This document shows positions 1 through 6,826 of a DNA stretch of 23,251 nt, in pieces; positions within the stretch are counted from its first letter, which is position 1, and each line of letters begins with the position of its first letter. Location: assembly GCA_022447685.1 (NCBI GenBank), contig JAKVAO010000042.1:1-23251 (forward strand). Reading direction: 5' to 3'. The translations under genes were made by a program, and so were the position numbers. The stretch comes from Candidatus Caenarcanales bacterium (lineage in GTDB: Bacteria; Cyanobacteriota; Vampirovibrionia; LMEP-6097). The notes beneath the pieces are model-generated. The model made no database searches. It worked only from the letters and a program-made list of their open reading frames with translations, and was not told the origin of the DNA.

Positions 1-73
1 ATTTGCTCCAGTCTTTCAAAAATCTCCTAAATGGTTCCTTGGTATTTACTTAATTCTTCATTGGGCTGAGTAG
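1..73 (+). CDS. C-terminal end of an unknown protein (partial)
   Basis: The second reading frame is open from the window edge to TAG at 71-73 and encodes about 23 residues. They include the hydrophobic, aromatic stretch WFLGIYLILHW, which looks like the end of a membrane protein. A second frame is open only to position 53, so the frame choice is not certain. A hairpin followed by T-rich sequence lies just downstream, consistent with the end of a transcription unit. There is too little sequence to name a family. Confidence 0.3.
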   Translation, partial: FAPVFQKSPKWFLGIYLILHWAE

Positions 74-87
74 TTACCTTATCTCAG

Positions 88-148
88 AAGAGCCTAGATA
101 AACTTATTATCAAGCCATAGCTTGTGTTTTTAGGGCTCTTTTTGTTTT
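88..148 (+). terminator. Candidate nested stem-loop terminator
   Basis: AAGAGCC (88-94) pairs with GGCTCTT (134-140), and T-rich sequence follows (139-148). The long loop holds a second perfect hairpin, CAAGC-CATA-GCTTG (111-124). The position, just after the stop codon at 71-73 and before kdsA, suits a terminator. The 39-nt outer loop is longer than usual, so this is a moderate call. Confidence 0.4.
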
Positions 149-217
149 GACACACTTAACCCTAGAAATACAAAGTAGAAAAATTTTTATTTTGACAAAG
201 AATTTGAAATTTTTACT

Positions 218-226
218 TGCTAAACT
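218..226 (+). promoter_or_regulatory. Extended -10 of kdsA, possibly giving a leaderless transcript
   Basis: TGC-TAAACT (TGn plus TAnnnT) ends 6 nt before the kdsA ATG at 233, which would place the transcript start on the ATG itself. No Shine-Dalgarno sequence is visible upstream of the ATG. TTGACA boxes occur at 147-152, with TACAAA 16 nt downstream at 169-174, and at 192-197. A longer leader from an upstream promoter therefore remains possible. Confidence 0.4.
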
Positions 227-232
227 TTAATT

Positions 233-1093
233 ATGCCTAACGTAAAAGACTTTTTCTTCGATGAAGCAGTGATGAAAGCTGATTCTTTTCCTCTTCTTTT
301 GGGACCATGTGTCATTGAATCGCGTGGCAATGTGATGCGTATAGCTGAAGAGATTAAGAAAATTTCAGATGATTTGAATTCATCAGGTTTAAGTCGTGGG
401 GTGATTACTGTATTTAAAGCATCTTTTGATAAGGCTAACCGTAGTTCTATCCAGGGCTTTAGAGGTCCTGGTATGGATGAAGGTTTGAAAATACTCGCTG
501 AAGTCCGTGAGCAATTTGGTTTTCCTATAGTTTCTGATGTGCACACTGAAGAGCAAGCTAAAGAAGCAGGAGAAGTTCTTGACATGCTTCAACTTCCAGC
601 TTTTCTTTGTCGTCAGACTGATTTGATTGTTGCCGCAGCAAAAACAGGTAAGGTTCTAAATATCAAAAAGGGACAGTTTTTATCACCACCAGAGGTGAAA
701 AACATCGCCGATAAGTGTAAAGAGTCGGGCAACGAAAAGATTTTTATCTGTGAGCGTGGTAATTCTTTTGGTTATAACAATTTAGTAGTTGATATGAGGA
801 TGTTTGATCAAGTTCGTGAGATGGGTATTAGAACTATTTTTGATGCTACTCATTCTTGCCAGCTTCCGGGAGCAGGAGGCGATAAGTCTCTAGGGAACTC
901 TCACTTTGCTCCGATTCTTGCAAGAGCAGCTGTAGCTGCAGGCGCAACAGGAATCTTCGCTGAGACTCATTTTAACCCTGAAGAAGCTCTTTCTGATGGT
1001 CCGAATATGATTCCTCTAGCTAAGTTGAAGCAAGCCTTGTTTGAGATTCTCTCTGTTAGGCAGGCTTTGACTACTGATTTGGTGAAGGCTTAG
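233..1093 (+). CDS. kdsA: 3-deoxy-8-phosphooctulonate (Kdo-8-P) synthase, metal-dependent type
   Basis: KdsA condenses arabinose 5-phosphate with phosphoenolpyruvate to give Kdo 8-phosphate, the committed step to the Kdo sugar of the lipopolysaccharide inner core; it is cytosolic. The 286-aa length is normal. Recognisable blocks are LGPCVIES (residues 23-30), FKASFDKANRSS, QLPAFLCRQTDLIVAAAKTG, NIKKGQF, ERGNSFGYNNLVVDMR and DATHSCQLPG. Cys26 stands where the E. coli enzyme has Asn. Together with the Aquifex-like LCRQTDL and THSxQLPG segments, this marks the metal-dependent class, in which that Cys is a metal ligand. The gene stands alone between a terminator-like hairpin and a convergent small gene. 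The ATG at 233 has no Shine-Dalgarno sequence and sits 6 nt after a -10-like box. Other lipopolysaccharide genes are not in the window. Confidence 0.96.
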   Translation: MPNVKDFFFDEAVMKADSFPLLLGPCVIESRGNVMRIAEEIKKISDDLNSSGLSRGVITVFKASFDKANRSSIQGFRGPGMDEGLKILAEVREQFGFPIVSDVHTEEQAKEAGEVLDMLQLPAFLCRQTDLIVAAAKTGKVLNIKKGQFLSPPEVKNIADKCKESGNEKIFICERGNSFGYNNLVVDMRMFDQVREMGIRTIFDATHSCQLPGAGGDKSLGNSHFAPILARAAVAAGATGIFAETHFNPEEALSDGPNMIPLAKLKQALFEILSVRQALTTDLVKA

Positions 1094-1143
1094 TTAGCTT
1101 TCATAGTATTACTACTCTCTTCACTAGTAAATTAATAAGCTAC

Positions 1144-1485
1144 TTAACTTGCAGCAAAAACTTTTTTGATACTTTCAAGAAGCTTATAAATACTTTCGTT
1201 CTCTGCTGCCTTTTTGCGAGCATTTGCTTTATATCTTTTGTGTACTTCAAAAAACTGAGCTTGTATTGACTTCATTAACTCATTTGCTTGAGAACCAGGT
1301 CTAACTTGGTTATTTGCAGCTCTTTGAGCTGAGACCTGCTGAGCTTTGATATTAGCCTGAGGATTGTGTATTACTTTGCTGAATAACTGTTTCTCAAGAT
1401 TTTGAACTCTATGATTGACACTTGCTTGATAGTTCTGGTGTCTTGCGATTAATCTTGATTCGATTGCATTGTAGTCAGTGAACAT
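1144..1485 (-). CDS. Unknown 113-aa charged helical protein
   Basis: I do not recognise this protein. It is about 113 residues, rich in Gln, Asn, Lys and Ala, with no signal peptide or membrane segment and a predicted mostly helical character (for example the QNLEKQLFSKVI region and the C-terminal KLLESIKKVFAAS). The frame can be extended three codons to a GTG at 1494, but that GTG overlaps the Shine-Dalgarno sequence. AGGAGG (1494-1499) lies 8 nt before the ATG at 1485, so 1485 is the better start. It converges on kdsA and is divergent from trmH. The strong ribosome binding site sets it apart from the neighbouring housekeeping genes. A small structural, chaperone-like or secreted component is conceivable, but nothing in the sequence decides it. 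Confidence 0.7.
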   Translation of the reverse strand: MFTDYNAIESRLIARHQNYQASVNHRVQNLEKQLFSKVIHNPQANIKAQQVSAQRAANNQVRPGSQANELMKSIQAQFFEVHKRYKANARKKAAENESIYKLLESIKKVFAAS

Positions 1486-1493
1486 AGTTTTCA

Positions 1494-1499
1494 CCTCCT
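1494..1499 (-). promoter_or_regulatory. Strong Shine-Dalgarno sequence that fixes the start at 1485
   Basis: On the minus strand AGGAGG is followed 8 nt later by ATG at 1485. The alternative GTG start at 1494 shares a base with the AGGAGG and cannot be served by it. A TATATA-type -10 candidate lies just upstream (plus-strand 1503-1510). Confidence 0.7.
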
Positions 1500-1528
1500 C
1501 ACTATATATATGCCCGTAAAATGTATGT

Positions 1529-1620
1529 ATCTATAGTTTATTTGGTGGATTTAAGGATTGTTTAATTATCTTTATCTATAAATACGTCAATCTATAGATG
1601 AGTTATTATATTAAGGATTC
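1529..1620. repeat. Degenerate ~61-nt duplication in the trmH upstream region
   Basis: ATCTATAG occurs at 1529-1536 and 1590-1597 (the latter within the palindrome ATCTATAGAT), with a third ATCTATA at 1574-1580. TTAAGGATT follows the two main copies 21-22 nt later, at 1551 and at 1611. The two blocks are therefore offset by 60-61 nt. They lie between the divergent 113-aa gene and trmH, where operator or promoter duplications would be found. TATATT at 1607-1612 is the best -10 candidate for trmH. Confidence 0.45.
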
Positions 1621-1637
1621 ATTGAAAATTTCACTTT

Positions 1638-2231
1638 ATGCCAACACCTGAAAGATTAACCAAAATAACCCGTGTAGCAAACGCTAGGCAGCATGGAATT
1701 GTAGTTCTGGAAGATATCTACGATCCACATAACGCTATAGCTGTATTTCGTAGTTGTGACGCTTTTGCTGTTCAAGAAGTTTACCTGGTTTTCGATAAGC
1801 AGCCAGCTTTTGATCCTAAAGAAATGGGTAGAGCGACTTCTACTTCTGCAAATAAATGGATAGATTTTAAAATCTTTAATTCAATTGAAGATGCTTATAA
1901 TGACCTAAAAGCACGCGATTATACTAGTTATGCTACTGTTCTTTCAGATGATACTGTTTCTCTCTATGAAGCTAATCTGCTTGAAAGTCCAAGACTTGCT
2001 TTTGTTTTGGGTAATGAGAAGAAAGGGCTTTCAGAGAAAGCAGTTGAGCTAGCTGATCACAAGATTATGATTCCAATGCAAGGCATGATTCAGAGTCTAA
2101 ATCTCTCTGTTACTGCGTCGATTTGTCTTTTTGAACTGAATAGGCAAAGGCTTGCTTCTAATAATATGCCTGAATATCTTTTGAGCAACGGATCTAACGA
2201 TACTCTTATACAAGATTTTTGTGAGCGTTAA
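1638..2231 (+). CDS. trmH: tRNA (guanosine-18-2'-O)-methyltransferase, SpoU/TrmH family
   Basis: A SPOUT-class methyltransferase using S-adenosylmethionine, most likely methylating the 2'-O of G18 in the tRNA D-loop. The three SpoU motifs are present: motif 1 HNAIAVFRSCDAF (residues 31-43, Asn32 and Arg38), motif 2 FVLGNEKKGLS (122-132) and motif 3 IPMQGMIQSLNLSVTASI (about 145-162), which forms the knotted cofactor site. The 197-aa length and the N-terminus PTPERLTKI..RQHGIVVLEDIYDPHN fit TrmH itself rather than RlmB, which has an extra N-terminal RNA-binding domain. The start is the first ATG, with no Shine-Dalgarno sequence at normal spacing (TAAGGA is about 20 nt upstream). Unlike its neighbours it has no -10-like hexamer hugging the ATG. 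A different 2'-O-methylation target in tRNA cannot be excluded. Confidence 0.9.
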   Translation: MPTPERLTKITRVANARQHGIVVLEDIYDPHNAIAVFRSCDAFAVQEVYLVFDKQPAFDPKEMGRATSTSANKWIDFKIFNSIEDAYNDLKARDYTSYATVLSDDTVSLYEANLLESPRLAFVLGNEKKGLSEKAVELADHKIMIPMQGMIQSLNLSVTASICLFELNRQRLASNNMPEYLLSNGSNDTLIQDFCER

Positions 2232-2276
2232 TCGTGTGAACTCTCTCTAGTCCTACTAAAACAAGCATTAAACGTA

Positions 2277-3098
2277 CTAGAATAACCAAGAATTGGATAT
2301 GAATTGTCCTTGTTCTATGCTCATTAGGCTTGTATAGAAGTACCTAGAGTTTTCAATTAATGAGGCCATGGACTTAGCTTTTCTCTGTCCAGAAAGTTTG
2401 ATTCTATCTAGTGCTACGTCTGGCAGTAAGCCGTGGTCAAACAGATTACAAATGATTTTATCTGACATGATTTCATCTAGGCACCTGGCTCTAATATAGT
2501 CTTTCTGGTTCTGATCAAGCCTTGATATTGAATCATTAACTATTTTCTTGAAATTGGCGCTGAGTGAAAGTTGGTATTCTTTGAATTTACCTATTAGTTC
2601 TTCGTTGTATTCTTGGCTGTCCAGCCATTTCTGAGTAGATTTTCCAATAACTCTGTGAGCAACTTCACCCTGGCAATGAATATCAATGTATTCATTTAAT
2701 AATTTTTTGAATTGGCTAAAGAATAGATCATGGCTTCTATAGAAATTAAGAGTATCCATGAATACTGTGTAAACTGAGTTCTTGTTTAATTTATTTAATT
2801 CTTCAAGTTCATTAGTTCTACTAGCAAGCTTGCTGAGTTCTATGAATTCTATTGTTTTACTTTCAAGTTCCGGATCAAAATTTTTGTGGTTTTTGAACTT
2901 CTCAGTTTCACTTAGTCCCCAGCTTTCTATTAATGCATCGACATAGTCTTTAACGGATAGTTTGGCTTCTGTGTGCTGTTCACTGAGGAATAAAAATTTC
3001 TTGGCGTTGGGGAATTCTTTTAAGTAGTCACTACATTCTTCGATTATTTTTTCTTTTAATTTGATTTGATGACTTGTTAGGTCATGATTTTTCGACAT
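2277..3098 (-). CDS. Unknown 273-aa helical protein, second of an overlapping pair
   Basis: I do not recognise a family. The protein is acidic and basic in alternation, almost certainly helical, with no signal peptide or membrane segment. Features include the N-terminal HQIKLKEKIIEECSDYLKEF, a central NELEELNKLNKN, and a C-terminal half with DYIRARCLDEIMSDKIICNL and DRIKLSGQRKAKSMASLIEN. Its first 17 nt overlap the end of the 142-aa gene, and AAGGAG (plus-strand 3105-3110) lies 6 nt before the ATG, so it is translated from within the upstream gene, suggesting coupling. The pair sits directly downstream of trpS. It converges on trmH with only 45 nt between and no clear terminator. The context suggests a cytosolic two-protein unit. 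Confidence 0.75.
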   Translation of the reverse strand: MSKNHDLTSHQIKLKEKIIEECSDYLKEFPNAKKFLFLSEQHTEAKLSVKDYVDALIESWGLSETEKFKNHKNFDPELESKTIEFIELSKLASRTNELEELNKLNKNSVYTVFMDTLNFYRSHDLFFSQFKKLLNEYIDIHCQGEVAHRVIGKSTQKWLDSQEYNEELIGKFKEYQLSLSANFKKIVNDSISRLDQNQKDYIRARCLDEIMSDKIICNLFDHGLLPDVALDRIKLSGQRKAKSMASLIENSRYFYTSLMSIEQGQFISNSWLF

Positions 3099-3510
3099 TT
3101 TTGGCTCCTTCTTCCCTAATGATTCCTTCCATAAACTCTCTATTGATTTCGATATTGTCTAACTTGATGAACATATTGCCCAGCTCAATGCCAAGCTCTT
3201 CGAAATTATCTATTATTACTAAGTTCTTCTTCTTATGAACAGCATGTTTGACGAGTGAATTGAGTCCACCTGCTATCTCGTGTTCTTTTGCAATTTTTGC
3301 TAGTATCTTGATACTTTCTGCAAACTTATTAAACTCTTTGACTTGTTCTTGAGATAAGTAATTACCTAGATCAAGATTCAGATTAAAATCAATCGCATCT
3401 AGAGTTTTCATCTCGTCTAGGCATATAATATTTTCTATTTTATTATTAAGTAAAAATTTCCTGTATTTATCTGAGAGCTTTTTCAGCTCCAGCTTTGCAT
3501 CATTTTCCAT
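3082..3510 (-). CDS. Unknown 142-aa protein, first of an overlapping pair
   Basis: No family recognised. It is a soluble, helical, Glu/Lys/Asn-rich protein with a short more hydrophobic segment (KKNLVIIDNFEELGIELGNMFI, about residues 94-115). The ATG at 3510 is the first possible start, because an in-frame stop lies four codons upstream. A purine-rich AGGAAGGA lies about 15 nt upstream, which is far for a ribosome binding site. trpS ends 81 nt upstream, and a TATAAA-like box occurs in that gap, so the pair may be read from trpS or from its own promoter. The 17-nt overlap with the following gene argues that the two products are made together. Confidence 0.7.
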   Translation of the reverse strand: MENDAKLELKKLSDKYRKFLLNNKIENIICLDEMKTLDAIDFNLNLDLGNYLSQEQVKEFNKFAESIKILAKIAKEHEIAGGLNSLVKHAVHKKKNLVIIDNFEELGIELGNMFIKLDNIEINREFMEGIIREEGAKNVEKS

Positions 3511-3591
3511 TAGCTTAAGTTATCCTTCCTAAAATACAAAGACAAATTAAAAAGGATTTTATATTCCCCTAATAAAGTTACAACTTTAGTA

Positions 3592-4602
3592 TTAAGAAAA
3601 GGATAAGCCCATGGCAGCTTTAATTTTTTTCATGAAATCATTGCTTAAATCCCGGGCTTTAGCAGTACCTTCACTGATTACTGATTTGATGTAGCCTCTA
3701 TCCTGAGAAAGTTCCTGTCTTCTCTCTCGGATTCCTTTGAATTTATTATCCATTACCTCGAATAGATATTTTTTGAGCTTCATATCGCCAAGACCACCCC
3801 TCTGATAATGTTCTTTTAGCTTGGCTACTTCTTCTTTATTATCATCAAATGCATCCAAGTAAGTGAATACAACATTTCCTTCGACTTGCCCTGGGTCTTC
3901 CACTTTCAAGTGATTTGGATCTGTGTACATTTGTTTTACTTTTTTGAATAGGGTGTCAGCGTCGTCTTTCAGATATATAGCGTTTCCTAGAGACTTACTC
4001 ATTTTGGCCTTGCCATCTAGCCCTACCAGTCTCGAGAAATTCTCGGGAACAAGCGCTTCGCATTCTTTAAGTACTTCTGTCTTGTAAGTAGCATTAAACT
4101 TCCTTACCAGGTAGTTGGTATCTTCTATCATTGGAACTTGATCGGCTCCTACCGGAACTAAGTCGGCTCCAAATGCTGTTATGTCGGCTGCTTGGCTCAC
4201 AGGGTAAACCAGAAAACCAACTGGGATTTTGTTAGCGAAATCTTTTTGTTTAATCTCTTCTTTTACTGTAGGGTTTCTTTCTACTTGGTTGAGTGTGAGT
4301 AGATTTAGGAAATACATTGTAAGCTCAGGCAGGGCTGTGAGTTCAGATTGCAGGCAGATAGTAGATAGCTTAGGGTCTATGCCTACAGCTAGATAGTCCA
4401 TAGTAACTTCATATATATTCTCGCTAATTTTCTCTGGTTGGTCGAAATGATCAGTTAGAGCCTGCATATCAGCTATTAGAATGTTTTGTTCATAGTTGCC
4501 ACTATTCTGAAGCTTTACTCTGTTTTGAAGGGAGCCTACGAAATGGCCCAAATGTAAAGGTCCTGTAGGTCTATCTCCAGTAAGAATTATCTTTTTTTGC
4601 AT
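3592..4602 (-). CDS. trpS: Tryptophanyl-tRNA synthetase
   Basis: Charges tRNA-Trp with tryptophan in the cytosol; a class I aminoacyl-tRNA synthetase. The HIGH signature is HLGH (residues 17-20, in TGDRPTGPLHLGH) and the KMSKS loop is intact at 200-204. VGFLVYPVSQAADITAF and VPVGADQVPMIEDTN are typical for the tryptophan pocket and dimer core. The length (336 aa) is usual for bacterial TrpS. The ATG at 4602 has no Shine-Dalgarno sequence; TAAAAT on the minus strand (plus 4613-4618) ends 10 nt upstream. Two unknown overlapping genes follow downstream. It is divergent from the 109-aa gene across 254 nt. Confidence 0.97.
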   Translation of the reverse strand: MQKKIILTGDRPTGPLHLGHFVGSLQNRVKLQNSGNYEQNILIADMQALTDHFDQPEKISENIYEVTMDYLAVGIDPKLSTICLQSELTALPELTMYFLNLLTLNQVERNPTVKEEIKQKDFANKIPVGFLVYPVSQAADITAFGADLVPVGADQVPMIEDTNYLVRKFNATYKTEVLKECEALVPENFSRLVGLDGKAKMSKSLGNAIYLKDDADTLFKKVKQMYTDPNHLKVEDPGQVEGNVVFTYLDAFDDNKEEVAKLKEHYQRGGLGDMKLKKYLFEVMDNKFKGIRERRQELSQDRGYIKSVISEGTAKARDLSNDFMKKIKAAMGLSFS

Positions 4603-4612
4603 TCAAATCAAT

Positions 4613-4618
4613 ATTTTA
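4613..4618 (-). promoter_or_regulatory. -10-like box of trpS, near-leaderless
   Basis: The minus strand reads TAAAAT followed by 10 nt and the trpS ATG, giving a predicted leader of only a few bases. No Shine-Dalgarno sequence is present. The box is a simple AT-rich hexamer in AT-rich DNA, so it counts mainly as part of the pattern seen at several genes. Confidence 0.35.
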
Positions 4619-4810
4619 GCCCTAAATTTTTGTTTCAAAAAAAACTTTTAAATTTGAGAAAATTATTATTTACTATGTTCCAAACTTATGATATCTTCAT
4701 ATAGGAGCACTTTTGCTTCTGTATATTATAAAAACTTAATCTTGGAACTATATTTGTTCCGAAAATTAATATCTTTTAATTTATTTCTATAGACAGAATA
4801 AGTTTTCTGA

Positions 4811-4837
4811 TTGATACTATTAGTATTAGGGTAATAT
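4811..4837 (+). promoter_or_regulatory. Candidate promoter of the 109-aa gene
   Basis: TTGATA (4811-4816) and TAATAT (4832-4837) are spaced by 15 nt, slightly short, upstream of the AAGGAG (4844-4849) that serves the ATG at 4857. Upstream, at 4744-4760, is a small dyad GGAAC-N7-GTTCC, which could be an operator. The rest of 4603-4856 is AT-rich and shows no gene. Confidence 0.3.
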
Positions 4838-4856
4838 TAATTGAAGGAGAGCCCCA

Positions 4857-5186
4857 ATGCTAAATAACAAAGATAAAAATATTAATGAAATTGTAAAACA
4901 AGTTGTATCTCTCAAAGAGTTCTACATTGCTCTTGGGATTGACTCTGTTAATACAATTAATATATTCAATAATACAATTTCCTATCTCAAAGGCGAGTTA
5001 GGTTTCGACAAAGCAAGTAATGCTCTTAAAACTCTCATTGAAGAGGATAAATTGGTAACAGAAAGAGAACTAGACCTCTTGAATTGTCTAGACGAACTAA
5101 TTCATAGTACTGAAGAAGCTAGAAAAGGCGCTGTGAACAAATTAAATTCTTCAAACTTCGACACCGAATATAAGCAAATAGCTTAG
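4857..5186 (+). CDS. Unknown 109-aa soluble protein
   Basis: No family recognised. It is a soluble, probably all-helical protein with no signal peptide, rich in Asn, Lys, Leu and Glu; the core LIEEDKLVTERELDLLNCLDELIHSTEEARKGAVNKL could pack as a helical bundle. The ATG at 4857 has a well-placed Shine-Dalgarno sequence (AAGGAG, 7 nt upstream). It is followed after 112 nt by the exported His-rich protein on the same strand. A strong hairpin lies between them, so co-regulation is possible but not shown. It stands divergent from trpS. It belongs to the set of Shine-Dalgarno-led genes of unknown function in this window. Confidence 0.7.
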   Translation: MLNNKDKNINEIVKQVVSLKEFYIALGIDSVNTINIFNNTISYLKGELGFDKASNALKTLIEEDKLVTERELDLLNCLDELIHSTEEARKGAVNKLNSSNFDTEYKQIA

Positions 5187-5194
5187 CTATAACC

Positions 5195-5229
5195 GTCACG
5201 GGGAAAAACTTTTTGTTTTTTTCTGTGAC
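5195..5229 (+). promoter_or_regulatory. 14-bp hairpin between the 109-aa and His-rich genes
   Basis: GTCACGGGGAAAAA (5195-5208) pairs with 5216-5229 over 14 positions, three of them G.U, with a 7-nt loop. The T-run lies inside the 3' arm rather than after it. Using the inner AAAAAC-TTTTTG pairing followed by seven T would instead make a short terminator. The two folds exclude each other, so an attenuator ahead of the metal-binding gene is conceivable, as is a plain terminator for the 109-aa gene. Confidence 0.4.
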
Positions 5230-5298
5230 CAGGTGATAGAGACTAGTCCCTGCGTGGTAGTATATCTTTAGATGTTAGGAACTCAGAACGGAGGATTT

Positions 5299-5565
5299 AT
5301 GAAAAAACTTAACTTACTCGATTTAGCTAGAAAATCTCTTGCAGCTTTCACTGCAATTGTCGTGGGAACTGGTATTTCAGCGCAAGCTATTAGTGTTGAT
5401 AATCTTAAAGCTGGTTTAGTAGTAACAGAGATTCAGTCATGTTCTAACCATGGTCACGACCATGATGGTCATGATGATGAGCACCATAATCATGGTGGAG
5501 ATCACCATTGTGGTGGCGATCATCACTGTGGTCATGATGAAGATCATGATGGACACGGTCACTAA
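5299..5565 (+). CDS. Exported His-rich metal-binding protein (88 aa)
   Basis: The N-terminus is a textbook signal peptide: MKKLNLLDLARKS, then hydrophobic LAAFTAIVVGTGIS and a likely cut after AQA (residue 30). The mature part of about 58 residues ends in a 41-residue tail containing 15 His, 3 Cys and 11 acidic residues. That tail includes a tandem GGDHHC repeat. Such tails bind Zn, Ni, Cu or Co, so a periplasmic metal buffer or scavenger is likely; the metal is not determinable here. The frame extends upstream to an ATG at 5272, but GGAGGA at 5290-5295 directly precedes the ATG at 5299, and only that start yields a proper signal peptide. A strong terminator follows at 5602-5635. No metal transporter gene is adjacent. 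Confidence 0.8.
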   Translation: MKKLNLLDLARKSLAAFTAIVVGTGISAQAISVDNLKAGLVVTEIQSCSNHGHDHDGHDDEHHNHGGDHHCGGDHHCGHDEDHDGHGH

Positions 5566-5601
5566 TTAAATTATTGACATAACTTAAGATTTTACTTGAG
5601 T

Positions 5602-5635
5602 AAGAGTCAGTCTTTGGGGGCTGACTCTTTTTTTT
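5602..5635 (+). terminator. Rho-independent terminator of the His-rich gene
   Basis: AAGAGTCAG (5602-5610) pairs perfectly with CTGACTCTT (5621-5629) around a 10-nt loop, and the T-run continues to 5635. This is the clearest intrinsic terminator in the window. It lies 36 nt after the His-rich stop codon and separates that gene from the membrane protein gene at 5654. Confidence 0.9.
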
Positions 5636-5653
5636 GTTAAGATATATTGTTAG

Positions 5654-6040
5654 GTGAAACAAAGAGAAATGCTAGCTAAAATAATTCTTGACGACAAAGC
5701 AAAATTGCATGCTTTGCTTAGCTTGATACTTTTACTAGTAGTTTTTTTATTAAACTTAAATTGGAAAGTCTTTTTATCACTCTCATTTGTATTTAATCTA
5801 TATCTTATGTCATTAGATTTTTCATTTACGGTCTTTAGGTCTTTAGATCAAGCTAATATAGCCAAGCCCATGATTCCATTGAAGGTCATAATTTCAGCTA
5901 TGCGCGCGATCGTAACTGCATTCCTGATGTTTTTATGTCTAAAATATTTTAGTCTTGATTACGTCCAAGTTTTACTAGCAAGCTTCAGCTTACTTGCAAG
6001 CCTAATTATTAGTGGTTTCTATTCTAATCAATACAACTAA
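5654..6040 (+). CDS. Small inner-membrane protein, about four transmembrane segments
   Basis: A protein of 128 aa (123 if started at the ATG at 5669) with hydrophobic segments at about residues 19-33, 38-54, 78-98 and 103-121. A short basic N-terminus suggests the N-terminus is cytosolic. The size and the layout of two helices, a polar loop, then two helices recall AtpI/UncI-type proteins, but no signature proves it and no ATP synthase genes are near. The start is ambiguous: GTG at 5654 lies 5 nt after TATATT (5643-5648), while ATG at 5669 would have a short leader and no good Shine-Dalgarno sequence. Its 3' end overlaps the convergent ATP-grasp gene by 17 nt. Confidence 0.7.
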   Translation: MKQREMLAKIILDDKAKLHALLSLILLLVVFLLNLNWKVFLSLSFVFNLYLMSLDFSFTVFRSLDQANIAKPMIPLKVIISAMRAIVTAFLMFLCLKYFSLDYVQVLLASFSLLASLIISGFYSNQYN

Positions 6041-6824
6041 TCTGTTTATATATTCCTGCCGGTCTGATGTTTGCCTCTAGCAGTATGAGTTTATCTTGTT
6101 TAGCATTTATTAAATCCAAGCTGTATATTTTGATCGTGCTGATATTATTTTTTTGAGTATAGAAATTAACAGCAGAATTGAAATTATTTATAAGCTTTAT
6201 TTCTTCGGTTCTTAATTTTTGCTCACAGTAAAGATTTGATTCATAACATAGAATTTTTTTTTCATTTGTAATTGGAATCAATTCTTGAACCAATAAGTCA
6301 TCATATTTATGAACATTATTTAAGTATTGCTTTAGCTCTTGCGATTTATTGATATCTAGTTTAAGCTGATCTCTTGATTCTGTTCCATGAACTGTTTTGC
6401 ATAAAAGTTTTGTTATATTGTGTTTCTGTGCAAAGTTTTGAATGATATTTATGCTTTGAGTTATGTTACTAGTTCTGTCTATTTTGATACTTTTAGCTTG
6501 CTTGAAGCCATTTGCTAGCATGAAATTATAAAACAAGAATTTATTATCAAAGATTTCACTTAATTCATTGTATGGATTAATTTCTTTGAGTTTAAGTCTT
6601 CTTGCATGTTTTGAAGCTAATTGATGACTTGATATCTCGTTATTGAGATCAAAATGTAAGAAAAGTATTTCAGTATTAGTGTTGAAATAATTCTCAGAGC
6701 TATTTAGAAAATCTTCTAAGTTTATAGTGACTATATTTTGTTTTAGAGATATGTGGCTTAATGCTTCAACAGTTTTATTTAAAAGCTTTGCTTCTAATTC
6801 GTGAACAATAAGTATTTCAGACAT
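6024..6824 (-). CDS. Small ATP-grasp-fold ligase-like protein
   Basis: 266 aa, cytosolic. Central and C-terminal regions match the ATP-grasp pattern: NPYNELSEIFDNKFLFYNFM (about 83-102, the pre-domain linker), LLCKTVHGTES with a candidate ATP-binding Lys143, the hinge-like LLVQELIP (177-184), and a C-terminal metal site YSLDLI (Asp237) with LLEANIRPAG (Glu250, Asn252). ATP-grasp enzymes join a carboxylate to an amine or thiol through an acyl-phosphate. The substrate here is unknown; glutathione-synthetase/RimK-like peptide ligation is one option. It is shorter than most members and begins 2 nt after the stop of a secreted 163-aa protein, so the two are an operon. There is no Shine-Dalgarno sequence before the ATG, which suggests translational coupling. 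Confidence 0.65.
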   Translation of the reverse strand: MSEILIVHELEAKLLNKTVEALSHISLKQNIVTINLEDFLNSSENYFNTNTEILFLHFDLNNEISSHQLASKHARRLKLKEINPYNELSEIFDNKFLFYNFMLANGFKQAKSIKIDRTSNITQSINIIQNFAQKHNITKLLCKTVHGTESRDQLKLDINKSQELKQYLNNVHKYDDLLVQELIPITNEKKILCYESNLYCEQKLRTEEIKLINNFNSAVNFYTQKNNISTIKIYSLDLINAKQDKLILLEANIRPAGIYKQISCID

Positions 6825-6826
6825 CT

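Noticed and set aside
220..592. Two minus-strand frames antisense to kdsA
   Set aside because: Both lie within a confidently assigned gene and have no start signals of their own.
4744..4760. GGAAC-N7-GTTCC dyad as an operator
   Set aside because: Only five bases per arm in AT-rich DNA; too weak to list as a separate site.
5272..5298. Longer N-terminus for the His-rich protein
   Set aside because: The extra nine residues would spoil the signal peptide, and GGAGGA lies immediately before the ATG at 5299.
5195..5298. Known metal riboswitch ahead of the His-rich gene
   Set aside because: I could not match the conserved sequence of the NiCo (czcD) or other metal riboswitch classes; only a simple hairpin is supported.
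5444..5662. Antisense reading frame that is also His-rich
   Set aside because: It is a by-product of the repeated GAT/CAT/CAC codons of the real gene, whose complement again yields His and Asp codons. It has no ribosome binding site and no signal peptide, and it runs through the terminator.
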